Assembly: GCF_009731355.2 (NCBI RefSeq)
Contig: NZ_AP022810.1
Location: 558,001-622,000 of the forward strand
Direction of reading: 5' to 3'
Length of the DNA: 64,000 nucleotides
Origin: Desulfuromonas sp. AOP6
GTDB lineage: Bacteria; Desulfobacterota; Desulfuromonadia; Desulfuromonadales; SZUA-540
This document shows, piece after piece, positions 55,128-63,990 of the stretch. Each line of letters starts with the position of its first letter. Position 1 is the first letter of the stretch. The notes beneath the pieces are model-generated. The model saw only the letters and a program-made list of their open reading frames with translations, was not told the origin of the DNA and searched no databases. Both the position numbers and the translations under genes were made by a program.

Positions 55128-56315
55128 TTATTGCGTCTCCATGGAAAAAAGGTGGTCGGCAGCGCGCTCCACCAGTCGATAGACTTCCGGCAGAGGCAGA
55201 CCGCTGCTTTGGGCCAGGCGCTGACAGCTGTCGAACTCGGGGGTGACGCGCAGCAGCCGTCCGTCCTGGTAAAAAAGTTTGACCTCAGCCGGTCCCAGCG
55301 CCGTGTCGAGGCAACGCTGCTCGCGGGGGAGCTTGAGGCGTCGTACCTGCTGCAGGCGCACGCCGCTGGCACTGCTCTCACGCAGGAGCAGGGCGGCCAG
55401 CTCTTCGCTCCGCGCAGCCGGTACGACAACGGTGAGGCCGACGCCGGGGCGGTTTTTTTTCATCTGCAGGGGAGAGAAGGCCACGTCAAGGGCTCCCGCA
55501 ACGAGCAGGCGCTCCATGAGGGCGCCGAGCCATTCCGGGTTGATGTCATCGAGGTGACTCTCCAGAACGCCGACGTAGTCGCTTTCGGCGCTGCTCTCGG
55601 CAGCAGTGCGGCCGAGGATGCCCCGCAGCAGGTTGGGGCGATCCGCCAGGTCGCGGCTGCCGACCCCATAGCCGGTGCGTACTACCGTCATGGCCTCCAG
55701 GGGGGCAAAACGGGCGATTTCGGCAACGATGGCGGCGCCGGTGGGGGTCACCAGCTCCTTGTCGCAGCGGCCGTCGACGATGGGCAGCCCTTGGAGAATC
55801 TCCAGGGTAGCCGGCGCCGGCAGGGGGATGGCGCCGTGGGCGCAGTGGACGGTGCCGTGACTCATGGGTAATGGGCCGCAGAGAATTTTATCGATGGGCA
55901 GCTGCTCCAGAGCGATGGCGGCGCCGACAATGTCAACGATGGAGTCGATGGCGCCTACCTCGTGGAAATGGACGTCGGCGAGGTCGACGCCATGGACTTT
56001 CGCCTCGGCTATGCCCACCCGGCGGAAGATGCGCCGGGCCAACTCCCGGGTCGCGACGGGCAGCGGACTTTGCGCCAGCATGCGGTCGATGTCGGCCCAG
56101 GTGCGGTGATGGTGCGACTCCTCAAAGAGGACATCGACCTTGGTGCCCGTGATTCCCCGGCGCTGCTGGCGGCTGCTTCGCAGTTGCCAGCCCTGGATGG
56201 GCAGCGTGGAAAGTCCCGCCTCGATAGCCTGCAGGTCGACGCCGAGGTCGACCATCAGGCCGAGAAACATGTCGCCGGAAATGCCGGAAAAGGGATCGAG
56301 ATAGAGTATGTTCAT
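55128..56315 (-). CDS. larC: Nickel pincer cofactor biosynthesis protein LarC
   Basis: A 395-residue CTP-dependent nickel insertase for the nickel-pincer nucleotide of lactate racemase and related enzymes. The start MNILYLDPFSGISGDMFLGLMVDLG, the HHHRTWADIDRML region (nickel-binding His stretch), DVHFHEVGAIDSIVDIVGA and the MKKNRPGVGLTVV segment define it. It is one continuous frame, unlike the frameshifted larC1/larC2 of Lactobacillus. The ATG overlaps larB by four bases (ATGA). larE and larA are not in the window. Confidence 0.95.
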   Translation of the reverse strand: MNILYLDPFSGISGDMFLGLMVDLGVDLQAIEAGLSTLPIQGWQLRSSRQQRRGITGTKVDVLFEESHHHRTWADIDRMLAQSPLPVATRELARRIFRRVGIAEAKVHGVDLADVHFHEVGAIDSIVDIVGAAIALEQLPIDKILCGPLPMSHGTVHCAHGAIPLPAPATLEILQGLPIVDGRCDKELVTPTGAAIVAEIARFAPLEAMTVVRTGYGVGSRDLADRPNLLRGILGRTAAESSAESDYVGVLESHLDDINPEWLGALMERLLVAGALDVAFSPLQMKKNRPGVGLTVVVPAARSEELAALLLRESSASGVRLQQVRRLKLPREQRCLDTALGPAEVKLFYQDGRLLRVTPEFDSCQRLAQSSGLPLPEVYRLVERAADHLFSMETQ

Positions 56316-57070
56316 GCGGGTGTCGTTTTGATGATGCGGCTGGCGGCAAAGGCGGCGCCGAAGCCGTTGTCGATGTTGACCACCGTGACGCCGCTGGCGC
56401 AGGAGTTGAGCATGCCGAGCAGGGCCGCCACCCCGCCGAAGGCGGCGCCGTAGCCGACGGAAGTGGGTACGGCGATGACCGGCACGCGCACGAGGCCGCC
56501 CACCACCGAAGGCAGGGCGCCTTCCATGCCGGCGACGACGATGATCACGGCGGCCTTTTGCAGCTGGTCGGTGCGCGCCAGCAGACGGTGGATGCCGGCC
56601 ACGCCGACGTCGACCACCTCCTCGACCTGCAGGCCGAGCATGCGGGCGGTAACACTGGCCTCGCGGGCCACCGGCAGGTCGGAGGTGCCGGCGCAGACCA
56701 CCAGGACCGATCCTGTTGGTCGGGAGGTCTGCGGTTTCTGTATCAGGGTGAAGGTGCGGGCGAGTTCGTCGTAGTCCCCCTGCGGGAAGGATGTTTGCAG
56801 CGATTCGGCGCAATCGGCCGGCAGGCGTGTCACCAGCACGTTGCTCCCCCGCTCCGCCATCTTGCCGACGATGGCCAGCAGCTGTGCCGCCGTCTTGCGT
56901 TCGCCCAGGATAATCTCGGGAGCGCCCTGGCGCAGCTCGCGGTGGTGGTCGATCTGGGCGATGCCGATATCTTCAAAGGGGAGAGAACGCAGCCGCGCCA
57001 TTCCGTCGTCGATGGAGAGGTGCTGGTCACGAATGGCCCTCAGCAGTTTGTGGAGTTCGTCCTGATTCAC
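56312..57070 (-). CDS. larB: Nickel pincer cofactor biosynthesis protein LarB
   Basis: A 252-residue PurE-like carboxylase/hydrolase that acts on nicotinic acid adenine dinucleotide as the first step of nickel-pincer synthesis. The C-terminal half is PurE-like (VLVVCAGTSDLPVAREASVTARMLG, VVAGMEGALPSVVGGLVRVPVIAVPTSVGYG). The N-terminal part has FEDIGIAQIDHHRELRQGAPEIILG, typical of LarB. It starts with GTG at 57070 and overlaps larC by four bases. It follows ftsK by 86 bases. Confidence 0.95.
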   Translation of the reverse strand: MNQDELHKLLRAIRDQHLSIDDGMARLRSLPFEDIGIAQIDHHRELRQGAPEIILGERKTAAQLLAIVGKMAERGSNVLVTRLPADCAESLQTSFPQGDYDELARTFTLIQKPQTSRPTGSVLVVCAGTSDLPVAREASVTARMLGLQVEEVVDVGVAGIHRLLARTDQLQKAAVIIVVAGMEGALPSVVGGLVRVPVIAVPTSVGYGAAFGGVAALLGMLNSCASGVTVVNIDNGFGAAFAASRIIKTTPA

Positions 57071-57156
57071 GTCTTAGCGGCCTTTGCAGATAGCGGAAGG
57101 TAGAGCTGTAAAGAATAGCAAGTTACAAGTGCTTTTCAATGCCAGGCCTTGGGATG

Positions 57157-59436
57157 TCAGCTGCCTATTTTGTTGACGAAAACTTCACGTGGCTTACTGG
57201 TGCCGTCGGAGGGGCTGACGATCCCTTCCTGTTCCATTTTTTCGATCATGCGTGCAGCACGGTTGTAGCCCACCCGCAGACGTCGCTGCAGCATGGAGAT
57301 GGAAGCCTGCCGCGTGTCGGCCACCATGGCCAGGGCCTCATCCCACTTTTCGTCATAGCCATCCTCGTCGTCGCTGCCGCTCCCTTCGGAAGCGGGGGGC
57401 GCTTCGAGAATCGATTTGTCGTATTCGGGCAAGCCCTGTCGCTTAAGGAAATCGACTACCCGCTGCACTTCCAGCTCAGAGACGAAGGCTCCGTGGACCC
57501 GCTGCAAGGCGCCGGTACCGGGGGGGAGAAAGAGCATGTCCCCCATGCCGAGCAGGGTTTCTGCCCCCATGGAGTCGAGGATGGTGCGCGAGTCGATGCG
57601 CGAAAAGACCTTGAAGGAGATGCGCGTGGGGAAGTTGGCCTTGATGAGCCCCGTGATGACGTCGACGCTGGGGCGCTGGGTGGCGAGGATGAGATGGATG
57701 CCCGAGGCACGCGCCATCTGGGCCAGGCGGGCCACTGATTCCTCGATCTCGCGGCCAGCGACCATCATCAGGTCGGCCAGTTCGTCAACAATGACCACGA
57801 TAAAGGGGAGGTGACCGTGCTCGAGCTCCTCGCCGTCGATCATCTCGATCTCCGGCAGTGCCTCCTCATCGGCGTCGATCGTCTCGACGACCAGTTTTTC
57901 CTGGCTCTTCTGCAGCTCTTTTTCTCTTTCTTCCTTGGCGATTTTCTTGTTGTAGCCGTCAATGTTGCGCACGCCCTTGTCGGACATGAGCTTGTAGCGC
58001 CGCTCCATCTCGCGTACCGCCCAGGCCAGGGCCAGTGCCGCCTTCTTGGGGTTGGTCACCACGGGCAGCAGCAGATGGGGGATGCCCTCGTAAATGGAGA
58101 GTTCCAGCATCTTGGGGTCGACCATGATGATGCGCACGTCTTCAGGTGTGGCGCGGTAGAGCAGGGAAAGGATCATGGTGTTGATGGATACCGACTTGCC
58201 GCTGCCGGTGGAACCGGCTACCAGCAGATGGGGCATCTTGGCCAGATCGGCCACCACGGTACGACCGAAGATGTCCTTGCCCAGAGCCATGGGCAGGCGT
58301 CCACCCGATTTCTGGAATTCCTCCGAGTCGATGATCTCCTTGAGGTAGACGGTCTCACGTTCCTTGTTGGGAATCTCGATACCGACGACGCCGCGACCGG
58401 GGATGGGGGCGACGATGCGGATGGAGAGGGCCTTCAGCGCCATGGTGAGGTCATCGGAGAGACCGGCGATTTTGTTGACCTTGACGCCGGGGGCCGGGGC
58501 GAACTCGTACATGGTCACCACGGGGCCGGGCTTGACCTCCACCACCTCGCCGTCGACGTTGAAATCCTTCAATTTGGTTTCCAGGATGCGCGCGTTCATC
58601 ATGAGCGCCTCCTTGTCCACCGGCTTCGGCGGCTCCCCCTCATGGTCGAGCAGGGTGAGGGTCGGCTTGTGGTAGGTCCCCGAAGGTTCCAGGAAATCAA
58701 AGGCCTCCTGCGGGCTTTCCTTGACCTCCTTCGCCTTCTTTTTGACGGGTTTGGGAGGAGGCGCCGGCCGGAAGGTCGGGGGTGAGATGCGCGGAGCCGA
58801 CTCCATTTTTTCCTTTTTGACCGCTTCGCGCTGCTTCTTGCGGGCCAGCCGGGCCTCCCGTTTTTTTTCCAGGCGGGCCGCAAAGCGTTCGAGCATCCCT
58901 TCGAGAAAGAGGACCATGGAGAAACGGGCCGCCAGCATGAGGGATACCAGGAAGAAGACGCTCAGGAAGATGGCGGCGCCGGCCGGGTTGAGGTAGCTCG
59001 ACAAGGTGTCGGCGAGAACGCGTCCGGCGGCGCCACCGGCCTCATTGATCGGCTGGCCGAAGAAGGATACCTTGGAAAAACGTAGCGCGATGAGAGCGCA
59101 CAGGGAGAGCAGCAGCACCAGAAAGGCCGTCCCCTTGTAGATCCGCACCTTGACGTCGCGGAATTTGAGAAGGCGCCAGGCAAAGAGCAGGCAGGCCAGA
59201 GGCAGCAGCAGCGAGACCAGGCCGAAGGCCTGCAGCAGCAGATCGGACAGGTGAGCTCCCACCACGCCGCCGTAATTGCGGACCAGGGTCGGGTCGAGGT
59301 TATTGTTGAAGGACGGGTCGCGGCTGTCGAAGGAGATCAGGCACAGGATCAGGAAAATGCCGGCCGCCAGCCAGAAGACACCGGCGATTTCCTTCTTGAG
59401 ATGCTCCCGAAAGAGGGTTTTTGTTTCTGGGCTCAT
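57157..59436 (-). CDS. ftsK: DNA translocase FtsK
   Basis: A 759-residue septal DNA pump. Four hydrophobic helices lie in the first ~180 residues. A charged linker (KKREARLARKKQREAVKKEK) follows, then the alpha/beta motor with Walker A GSTGSGKS (near 405), Walker B PFIVVIVDELADLMM and the RPSVDVITGLIKANFPTRISFKV block. The C-terminal gamma winged helix (LRVGYNRAARMIEKMEQEGIV, then FV) recognises KOPS sites and activates XerCD. Length fits the short-linker FtsK/SpoIIIE class. It lies 16 bases downstream of uppP. Confidence 0.97.
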   Translation of the reverse strand: MSPETKTLFREHLKKEIAGVFWLAAGIFLILCLISFDSRDPSFNNNLDPTLVRNYGGVVGAHLSDLLLQAFGLVSLLLPLACLLFAWRLLKFRDVKVRIYKGTAFLVLLLSLCALIALRFSKVSFFGQPINEAGGAAGRVLADTLSSYLNPAGAAIFLSVFFLVSLMLAARFSMVLFLEGMLERFAARLEKKREARLARKKQREAVKKEKMESAPRISPPTFRPAPPPKPVKKKAKEVKESPQEAFDFLEPSGTYHKPTLTLLDHEGEPPKPVDKEALMMNARILETKLKDFNVDGEVVEVKPGPVVTMYEFAPAPGVKVNKIAGLSDDLTMALKALSIRIVAPIPGRGVVGIEIPNKERETVYLKEIIDSEEFQKSGGRLPMALGKDIFGRTVVADLAKMPHLLVAGSTGSGKSVSINTMILSLLYRATPEDVRIIMVDPKMLELSIYEGIPHLLLPVVTNPKKAALALAWAVREMERRYKLMSDKGVRNIDGYNKKIAKEEREKELQKSQEKLVVETIDADEEALPEIEMIDGEELEHGHLPFIVVIVDELADLMMVAGREIEESVARLAQMARASGIHLILATQRPSVDVITGLIKANFPTRISFKVFSRIDSRTILDSMGAETLLGMGDMLFLPPGTGALQRVHGAFVSELEVQRVVDFLKRQGLPEYDKSILEAPPASEGSGSDDEDGYDEKWDEALAMVADTRQASISMLQRRLRVGYNRAARMIEKMEQEGIVSPSDGTSKPREVFVNKIGS

Positions 59437-59452
59437 AAGGGTGAAAACCTCG

Positions 59453-60244
59453 CTACAGGGAGAGAGTCAGAACCAGGCTCCCGACCAGCCAACAGTAGAT
59501 GGCGAAATAGAAGAGCCGGCGGCGACGGATGATGGCCATCAGGAAATGGATGGACAGCAATCCCGTAATAAATGCAATTCCCGCGCCAGCCAGGTAAAGG
59601 GGAAGGTCGCCGGCGGGAACGGCTGATAGGTCCCGCAGAGAAAGCAGGGCGGCGCCGAAAACGGCGGGCAGGGCCATGAGAAAGGAAAAACGGGCCGCCG
59701 TCTCACCATCGACTCCTTTAAAAAGCAGGGTGGCGATGGTCGAGCCGGAGCGTGAAATGCCCGGAATGATGGCCAGCCCCTGTACGACGCCGACCACCAG
59801 GGCATCGGACAGCGTGAGAGCCGCCTCCTTGCGCCCCTGCCGGCGAAAGCGTTCAGCCAGAAAGAGCAGTATACCCGAGACCAGCAGCATCGAACCGACC
59901 ACGACCATGTTTTCAAAAAGTCCCTCAAAGAAGTCCTGAAAGGTCAGGCCGATGATGGCCGTTGGCACGCTGGCGGCGATCAGGAGCAGCAGCAGGCGCC
60001 GGTAGATGGCAGCCTCTTCGTCGCTGCGGAAGGGGGAGATAGCCAGCAGGATGATCTCGCGGCGGAAGTAGAAGATGACGGCGACCATGGTGCCGACATG
60101 CAGCAGCACGTCGAAGAGGACGCCCGGCTGATGAAAGTCCGTCATGTAGTGCTGGGCAATGGCCAGGTGCCCCGAGGAGGAGATGGGGAGAAATTCGCTG
60201 AGGCCCTGGATAAAGCCGAGGAAAATGGCCTGAAGTAGAGTCAT
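59453..60244 (-). CDS. uppP: Undecaprenyl-diphosphatase
   Basis: A 263-residue BacA-type inner-membrane phosphatase that recycles the lipid carrier for peptidoglycan and O-antigen. Motifs are GLSEFLPISSSGHL (14-27) and GISRSGSTIATLLF, with about eight membrane helices. It confers bacitracin tolerance when expressed highly. The ATG follows GGAACTTCTTC. It sits between rnj (68 bases) and ftsK. Confidence 0.96.
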   Translation of the reverse strand: MTLLQAIFLGFIQGLSEFLPISSSGHLAIAQHYMTDFHQPGVLFDVLLHVGTMVAVIFYFRREIILLAISPFRSDEEAAIYRRLLLLLIAASVPTAIIGLTFQDFFEGLFENMVVVGSMLLVSGILLFLAERFRRQGRKEAALTLSDALVVGVVQGLAIIPGISRSGSTIATLLFKGVDGETAARFSFLMALPAVFGAALLSLRDLSAVPAGDLPLYLAGAGIAFITGLLSIHFLMAIIRRRRLFYFAIYCWLVGSLVLTLSL

Positions 60245-60312
60245 GAAGAAGTTCCTTTAACGTTCGCCTGAAGTCAGTCGCGGCAACGGTGGGAAATGGC
60301 GATGACCGCCGG

Positions 60313-61995
60313 TCAGAGTTCGAGGATGACAGGCAAAATAAGAGGTCGGCGGTCGATGGTCTTGTTGAAAAAACGGCGCAGGGTCTTGCGCACTTCCACC
60401 CGCAGTTCCTCCCAGTCGGTCATGGCGGCCAGGCTGTGTTCTGCCAGCATGGCGCTGACGGCCTGCGCGGCCTCGTCCAGATAGGGACGGCTCTCCTCTT
60501 CCGGCACGAAGCCGCGGCTGAAGAGCTCTGGGCCGTAGATGACGCGGCCGCTGGCCTGGTTGAGGGCCAGGAGAACCACCACCAGGCCATGGTTGGCCAG
60601 ATGGCTGCGGTCGCGCAGTTCCATGGTGCCGACGTCGCCAACCCCTTTGCCGTCGATGAAAACCCGTCCCGTTTCCACCTTCCCTTCCAGGGTGACGCCG
60701 TTGCGGGAGAGGACCAGGGGGGTACCGTTCTCCAGCACCAGAGTATTCGACGGAGCCATGCCCATGGACTGGGCGAGCTGGGCATGTTTGACCAGGTGAC
60801 GATATTCGCCATGGACAGGCACGAAATAGCGCGGCCGAATCAGGGAGTGCACCAGTTTAAGTTCTTCCCGGCTGGCGTGACCAGAGACGTGGATCTCGCT
60901 GGTGCTTTCATAGAAGACCTCGGCACCGCGCCGGTAAAGATGGTTGATCACTTCGCTGATGGCCTTCTCGTTGCCGGGGATGAACTTGGAGGAGAGGATA
61001 ACCGTGTCGCCCTGCTCCAGCTTGATCTGTTTGTGGTCATCCAGGGCGATGCGTGAGAGCGCGCTGCGAGGCTCCCCTTGGCTGCCGGTGGCGATGATGA
61101 GCAGCTTGTCCGCCGGCAGATGGCGGGCCTGGCCGACGTCGACGAGGATGTCGTCAGGCATTTGCAGATAGCCGAGCTGGCGGGCGATGGCGATGTTGGC
61201 CACCATGCTGCGGCCGATGACCAGAATCTGGCGCCCCGCGGCTACAGCGGCGTCGGCCACCTGCTGGATGCGGTGGATGTTGGAGGAAAAGGTGGAGACC
61301 AGTACCTTGCCCGGACAGCGCGGCACGATCTCCTGCAGGGCCTCGCCCACGGTGCGTTCCGACAGGGTATAACCCTCTTTTTCTACGTTGGTGGAGTCGG
61401 CCAGCAGCAGCAGGACGCCTTCTTTTCCGTAAGCCGCCAGGCGGGCCAGGTCGGTGGGCTGGCTGTCGACGGGGGTCAGATCCAGCTTGAAGTCGCCCGT
61501 ATGAACGACGAGGCCGGCCGGGGTGCGAATGGCAAAGCCGACGCCATCGACGATGGAGTGGGCAACCCGGAAGGGCTCGATGCCGAAACATCCCAGGGTG
61601 AATGCCACGCCGGGTTCGATGGGGTTCAGGCTCGCCTTTTCGAGCAGATGGTGTTCGTCAAGCTTGTTCTGCAGCAGCCCGAGGGTGAGGGGTGTCCCGA
61701 AGATCGGTGGATTGCCCAGGGTGTCGAGCAGAAAGGGAATGGCGCCGATGTGATCCTCGTGGCCGTGGGTCAGCACCAGCCCGCGGATGTCCTTCACCCG
61801 TTCCAGCAAGGGGGTGACGTCGGGGATGACCAGGTCGATCCCCATCATGTAGGCTTCCGGGAACATCAGGCCGCAGTCGATGAGGAGGATGTCGCCGCGG
61901 CATTCGACGGCCATCATGTTCAGACCGATTTCGCCGAGTCCGCCCAAAGGGAGCAGGCGCAGGGCATCGGGATGCAGAGGGGCGTGGAGACTCAT
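60313..61995 (-). CDS. rnj: Ribonuclease J
   Basis: A 560-residue metallo-beta-lactamase/beta-CASP nuclease with 5'-3' exonuclease and endonuclease activity on mRNA and rRNA. The metal motif is LTHGHEDHIG (75-84). Beta-CASP motifs include LVSTFSSNIHRIQQVADAA, IATGSQGEPRSALSRIA and HVSGHASREELKLVHSLIRPRYFVPVHGEYRH. The start MSLHAPLHPDALRLLPLGGLGEIGLN fits the family. The ATG overlaps plsC by four bases (ATGA), coupling RNA decay with phospholipid synthesis genes in one transcript. Confidence 0.95.
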   Translation of the reverse strand: MSLHAPLHPDALRLLPLGGLGEIGLNMMAVECRGDILLIDCGLMFPEAYMMGIDLVIPDVTPLLERVKDIRGLVLTHGHEDHIGAIPFLLDTLGNPPIFGTPLTLGLLQNKLDEHHLLEKASLNPIEPGVAFTLGCFGIEPFRVAHSIVDGVGFAIRTPAGLVVHTGDFKLDLTPVDSQPTDLARLAAYGKEGVLLLLADSTNVEKEGYTLSERTVGEALQEIVPRCPGKVLVSTFSSNIHRIQQVADAAVAAGRQILVIGRSMVANIAIARQLGYLQMPDDILVDVGQARHLPADKLLIIATGSQGEPRSALSRIALDDHKQIKLEQGDTVILSSKFIPGNEKAISEVINHLYRRGAEVFYESTSEIHVSGHASREELKLVHSLIRPRYFVPVHGEYRHLVKHAQLAQSMGMAPSNTLVLENGTPLVLSRNGVTLEGKVETGRVFIDGKGVGDVGTMELRDRSHLANHGLVVVLLALNQASGRVIYGPELFSRGFVPEEESRPYLDEAAQAVSAMLAEHSLAAMTDWEELRVEVRKTLRRFFNKTIDRRPLILPVILEL

Positions 61996-62708
61996 GCCGC
62001 CGAATCCTCGACCGGCTGTCCCAGGGCGGTGGCGATGGGCTGCCGCACCTCATCCATAAGGTGGTCCCGGTCGGCCGTATGCCGTCCCGCCGTAACAATT
62101 GCGGGAAAGAAGCGGATGTGGATATCGCCGGGTTTAAATGTCAGCCGACCTTTACGCATGACGTCGCGGCTACCGTCGATGGCGACGGGAACGATAGGCG
62201 TCTGGGCGGAGAGGGCGAGCAGAAAGCCGCCCTTTTTGAAAGGGAGTAGACGACCGTCTTCCGATCGTGTCCCCTCGGGGAAGATAACCACCGAGGTGCC
62301 GGCGGCGATGCGCTGCGCCGCCACGGCCATGCTTTTGGCGGCCTGGCGCCGGTCGGAGCGATTGATGGGGATATAGCCGGTACGAGCCATGGCGTAGCCA
62401 AAAAGAGGGATGCGGAAGAGTTCCTCCTTGGCCATCCAGCGGAATTGCCCGGGAATGCCGGCGAAAAGGGCCAGAATATCGACGTTGCTCTGGTGGTTGG
62501 GCATGTAAACGACGGGTCGGGAGGCGTCGAGGTTTTCGGTGCCCTCCACGATGAGCCGGCCCCCGATGAGAACGAGACCGAAGCGGGCCCATATTTTGGC
62601 GTAGGCGTGGAGCCAGTCCGGATTGATGAAGGAAAGAGGGACTCCGGTTACGATGACGAAAAGGGTCCAGGGGATGAAAACGATCCAGAAGATCAAGGTG
62701 CGAAACAT
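61992..62708 (-). CDS. plsC: 1-acyl-sn-glycerol-3-phosphate acyltransferase
   Basis: A 238-residue membrane-bound acyltransferase that makes phosphatidic acid. The catalytic NHQSNVD motif (H72, D77) and the FPEGTRS motif (143-149) are in place, with GYIPINRSD between. An N-terminal hydrophobic segment (TLIFWIVFIPWTLFVIVTGV) anchors it. AGGAGT precedes the ATG. First gene of the long minus-strand run; divergent from ssb. Confidence 0.93.
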   Translation of the reverse strand: MFRTLIFWIVFIPWTLFVIVTGVPLSFINPDWLHAYAKIWARFGLVLIGGRLIVEGTENLDASRPVVYMPNHQSNVDILALFAGIPGQFRWMAKEELFRIPLFGYAMARTGYIPINRSDRRQAAKSMAVAAQRIAAGTSVVIFPEGTRSEDGRLLPFKKGGFLLALSAQTPIVPVAIDGSRDVMRKGRLTFKPGDIHIRFFPAIVTAGRHTADRDHLMDEVRQPIATALGQPVEDSAA

Positions 62709-62788
62709 GCTGCCAGACTCCTAACTTATTGAATAGGTGAGTGTACGAGAGATGGCGGCAGGGAGTCAAACCTTTTTCGGTAAAGGCC

Positions 62789-62817
62789 TTTACACCCCTG
62801 GGTATTTTGGGTAAACT
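62789..62817 (+). promoter_or_regulatory. Sigma-70-type promoter for ssb
   Basis: TTTACA (62789-62794), 17 bases, TAAACT (62812-62817), giving a ~25-base leader. The -35 box overlaps a perfect 14-bp palindrome GTAAAGGCCTTTAC (62780-62793) that could be an operator. Confidence 0.45.
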
Positions 62818-62848
62818 CGCCCCATTCCCCTTTTTGGAGGCCTTTTTT

Positions 62849-63322
62849 ATGTCCGTGAACAAAGTCATTCTTGTCGGCAACCTGGGCAAAGATCCTGAGT
62901 TGCGTTACACCCCCTCCGGGGCGGCCGTGGCCAATTTCACCATCGCCACTACCGAACGCTACAAAGACCGCGACGGTCAGTCGCAGGAAAAGACCGAGTG
63001 GCACAACATCGTCGCCTGGCGTCAGCTCGCCGAGATCTGCGGCAAATATCTGCACAAAGGCAAACAGGTCTACATCGAAGGAAAGATTCAGACGCGCTCC
63101 TACGACGATCGCGACGGCAACAAGCGTTACATCACCGAGATTGTCGCCGACCAGATGCAGATGCTCGGCCGGGCCGGCGATGACAACAACGCCAATCAGG
63201 GACAGCAGCGCAATGCCGCGCCCCGCTCCAGTCGCCCCGCCCCTGCTGCCTCCTCGGGCCCTCCGGCCTACGAGGATTACGCCGATCCCCCCTTCAATCC
63301 GGATGACGATATTCCGTTCTAA
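62849..63322 (+). CDS. ssb: Single-stranded DNA-binding protein
   Basis: A 157-residue OB-fold protein. The start [21 protein letters not shown] and the block [20 protein letters not shown] are standard. A Gln/Arg/Ala/Pro-rich flexible tail leads to the acidic tip DDDIPF, which recruits replication and repair partners. The ATG at 62849 is preceded by GGAGG at eight bases; a frame open from 62741 lacks support. A DUF2294 gene follows by 43 bases. Confidence 0.97.
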   Translation: MSVNKVILVGNLGKDPELRYTPSGAAVANFTIATTERYKDRDGQSQEKTEWHNIVAWRQLAEICGKYLHKGKQVYIEGKIQTRSYDDRDGNKRYITEIVADQMQMLGRAGDDNNANQGQQRNAAPRSSRPAPAASSGPPAYEDYADPPFNPDDDIPF

Positions 63323-63365
63323 TTTCCGGTCATATCCCTTCACATTCTGACTAAGGGGCTCCAGG

Positions 63366-63761
63366 ATGCCACAGACCAAGGGACAGCTAGAGGCCGAAAT
63401 TAGTGATGCGATTATTCGTTTCGAGAAAGAATATATGGGGCGAGGCCCGTTGGAAACGAAGACCTACATCATCGACGATCTGGTCATTGTCAGGTTAAAG
63501 GGTGTGCTGACAAGGGCGGAGTGTCAGTTGGCCGAATCGAACGAAGCGAGTGTCGGTCGCGAGTTGATCAAGAGAATGCGTCACGCGCTGCTGGAAAAGG
63601 GGCGTCCCATGCTTGATGCGATCGTCAAGGATGTTGTCGGTATTCCGGTCAAAAGCCTGCACACCGACCTGAGCACCGTGACAGGAGAACGGCTCATCGT
63701 TTTTTCCCTGGAAGCCGTACCTGAGCTCCCCTCCAACACCAGGGATGATAAATGTTCTTGA
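63366..63761 (+). CDS. DUF2294 family protein
   Basis: A 131-residue soluble protein with the DUF2294 pattern: QLEAEISDAIIRFEKEYMGRGP, then VIVRLKGVLTRAECQLAE, RELIKRMRHALLEK and VKSLHTDLSTVTGERLIVFSL. The 'EKEYMGRGP...VRL.GVLT..E' signature is clear. Members occur singly or in kinases and have no agreed biochemical role. The ATG follows AGGGGCTCCAGG. It may share the ssb transcript. Confidence 0.85.
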   Translation: MPQTKGQLEAEISDAIIRFEKEYMGRGPLETKTYIIDDLVIVRLKGVLTRAECQLAESNEASVGRELIKRMRHALLEKGRPMLDAIVKDVVGIPVKSLHTDLSTVTGERLIVFSLEAVPELPSNTRDDKCS

Positions 63762-63786
63762 CTTTTATCCTCGGGGCGATTAATTT
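63758..63786 (+). promoter_or_regulatory. Possible promoter of a downstream small RNA or leader
   Basis: TTGACT (63758-63763), exactly 17 bases, then TAATTT (63781-63786). It overlaps the DUF2294 stop codon. Confidence 0.4.
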
Positions 63787-63792
63787 TTTCCG

Positions 63793-63990
63793 ACCAAAAG
63801 GCATAGGTCGCAGATGGTCGCACAGACAAGCTGTGAACAGGTTACTTCATTCTCTTTAGATGGAATAATCCGCTCGTGCCGTAATTAAATATCACAAGTC
63901 TGAGTCTGGTTAAGGACCGCTTTCGGGCGGATTTTAAACTCAAAGGGGCTGTTGATGCATGTATGCATTAACAGCCCCTTTTTTTTTATT
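63793..63990 (+). ncRNA. Candidate ~195-nt small RNA or 5' leader at the window edge
   Basis: No convincing ORF lies in this segment. It begins after a promoter-like pair and ends in a strong terminator. An internal hairpin (CCGC-TTTCGG-GCGG) precedes the terminator. It does not match 6S RNA, tmRNA, RNase P or the riboswitch classes I can recall. If a gene begins just beyond 64000, this would be its attenuated leader. Confidence 0.35.
63939..63989 (+). terminator. Strong intrinsic terminator
   Basis: AAAGGGGCTGTT and AACAGCCCCTTT form the stem, extended internally by ATGCAT / ATGCAT, followed by a T-run of nine. It ends whatever is transcribed after DUF2294. Confidence 0.85.

Noticed and set aside
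55128-56813. Extended 561-codon reading of larC
   Set aside because: The first ~165 codons overlap larB in another frame and are Arg/Gly-rich junk; larC starts at 56315 with an ATGA overlap.
63793-63990. 6S RNA at the right edge
   Set aside because: Ends of the segment do not pair into the long closing stem and central bubble of 6S RNA.
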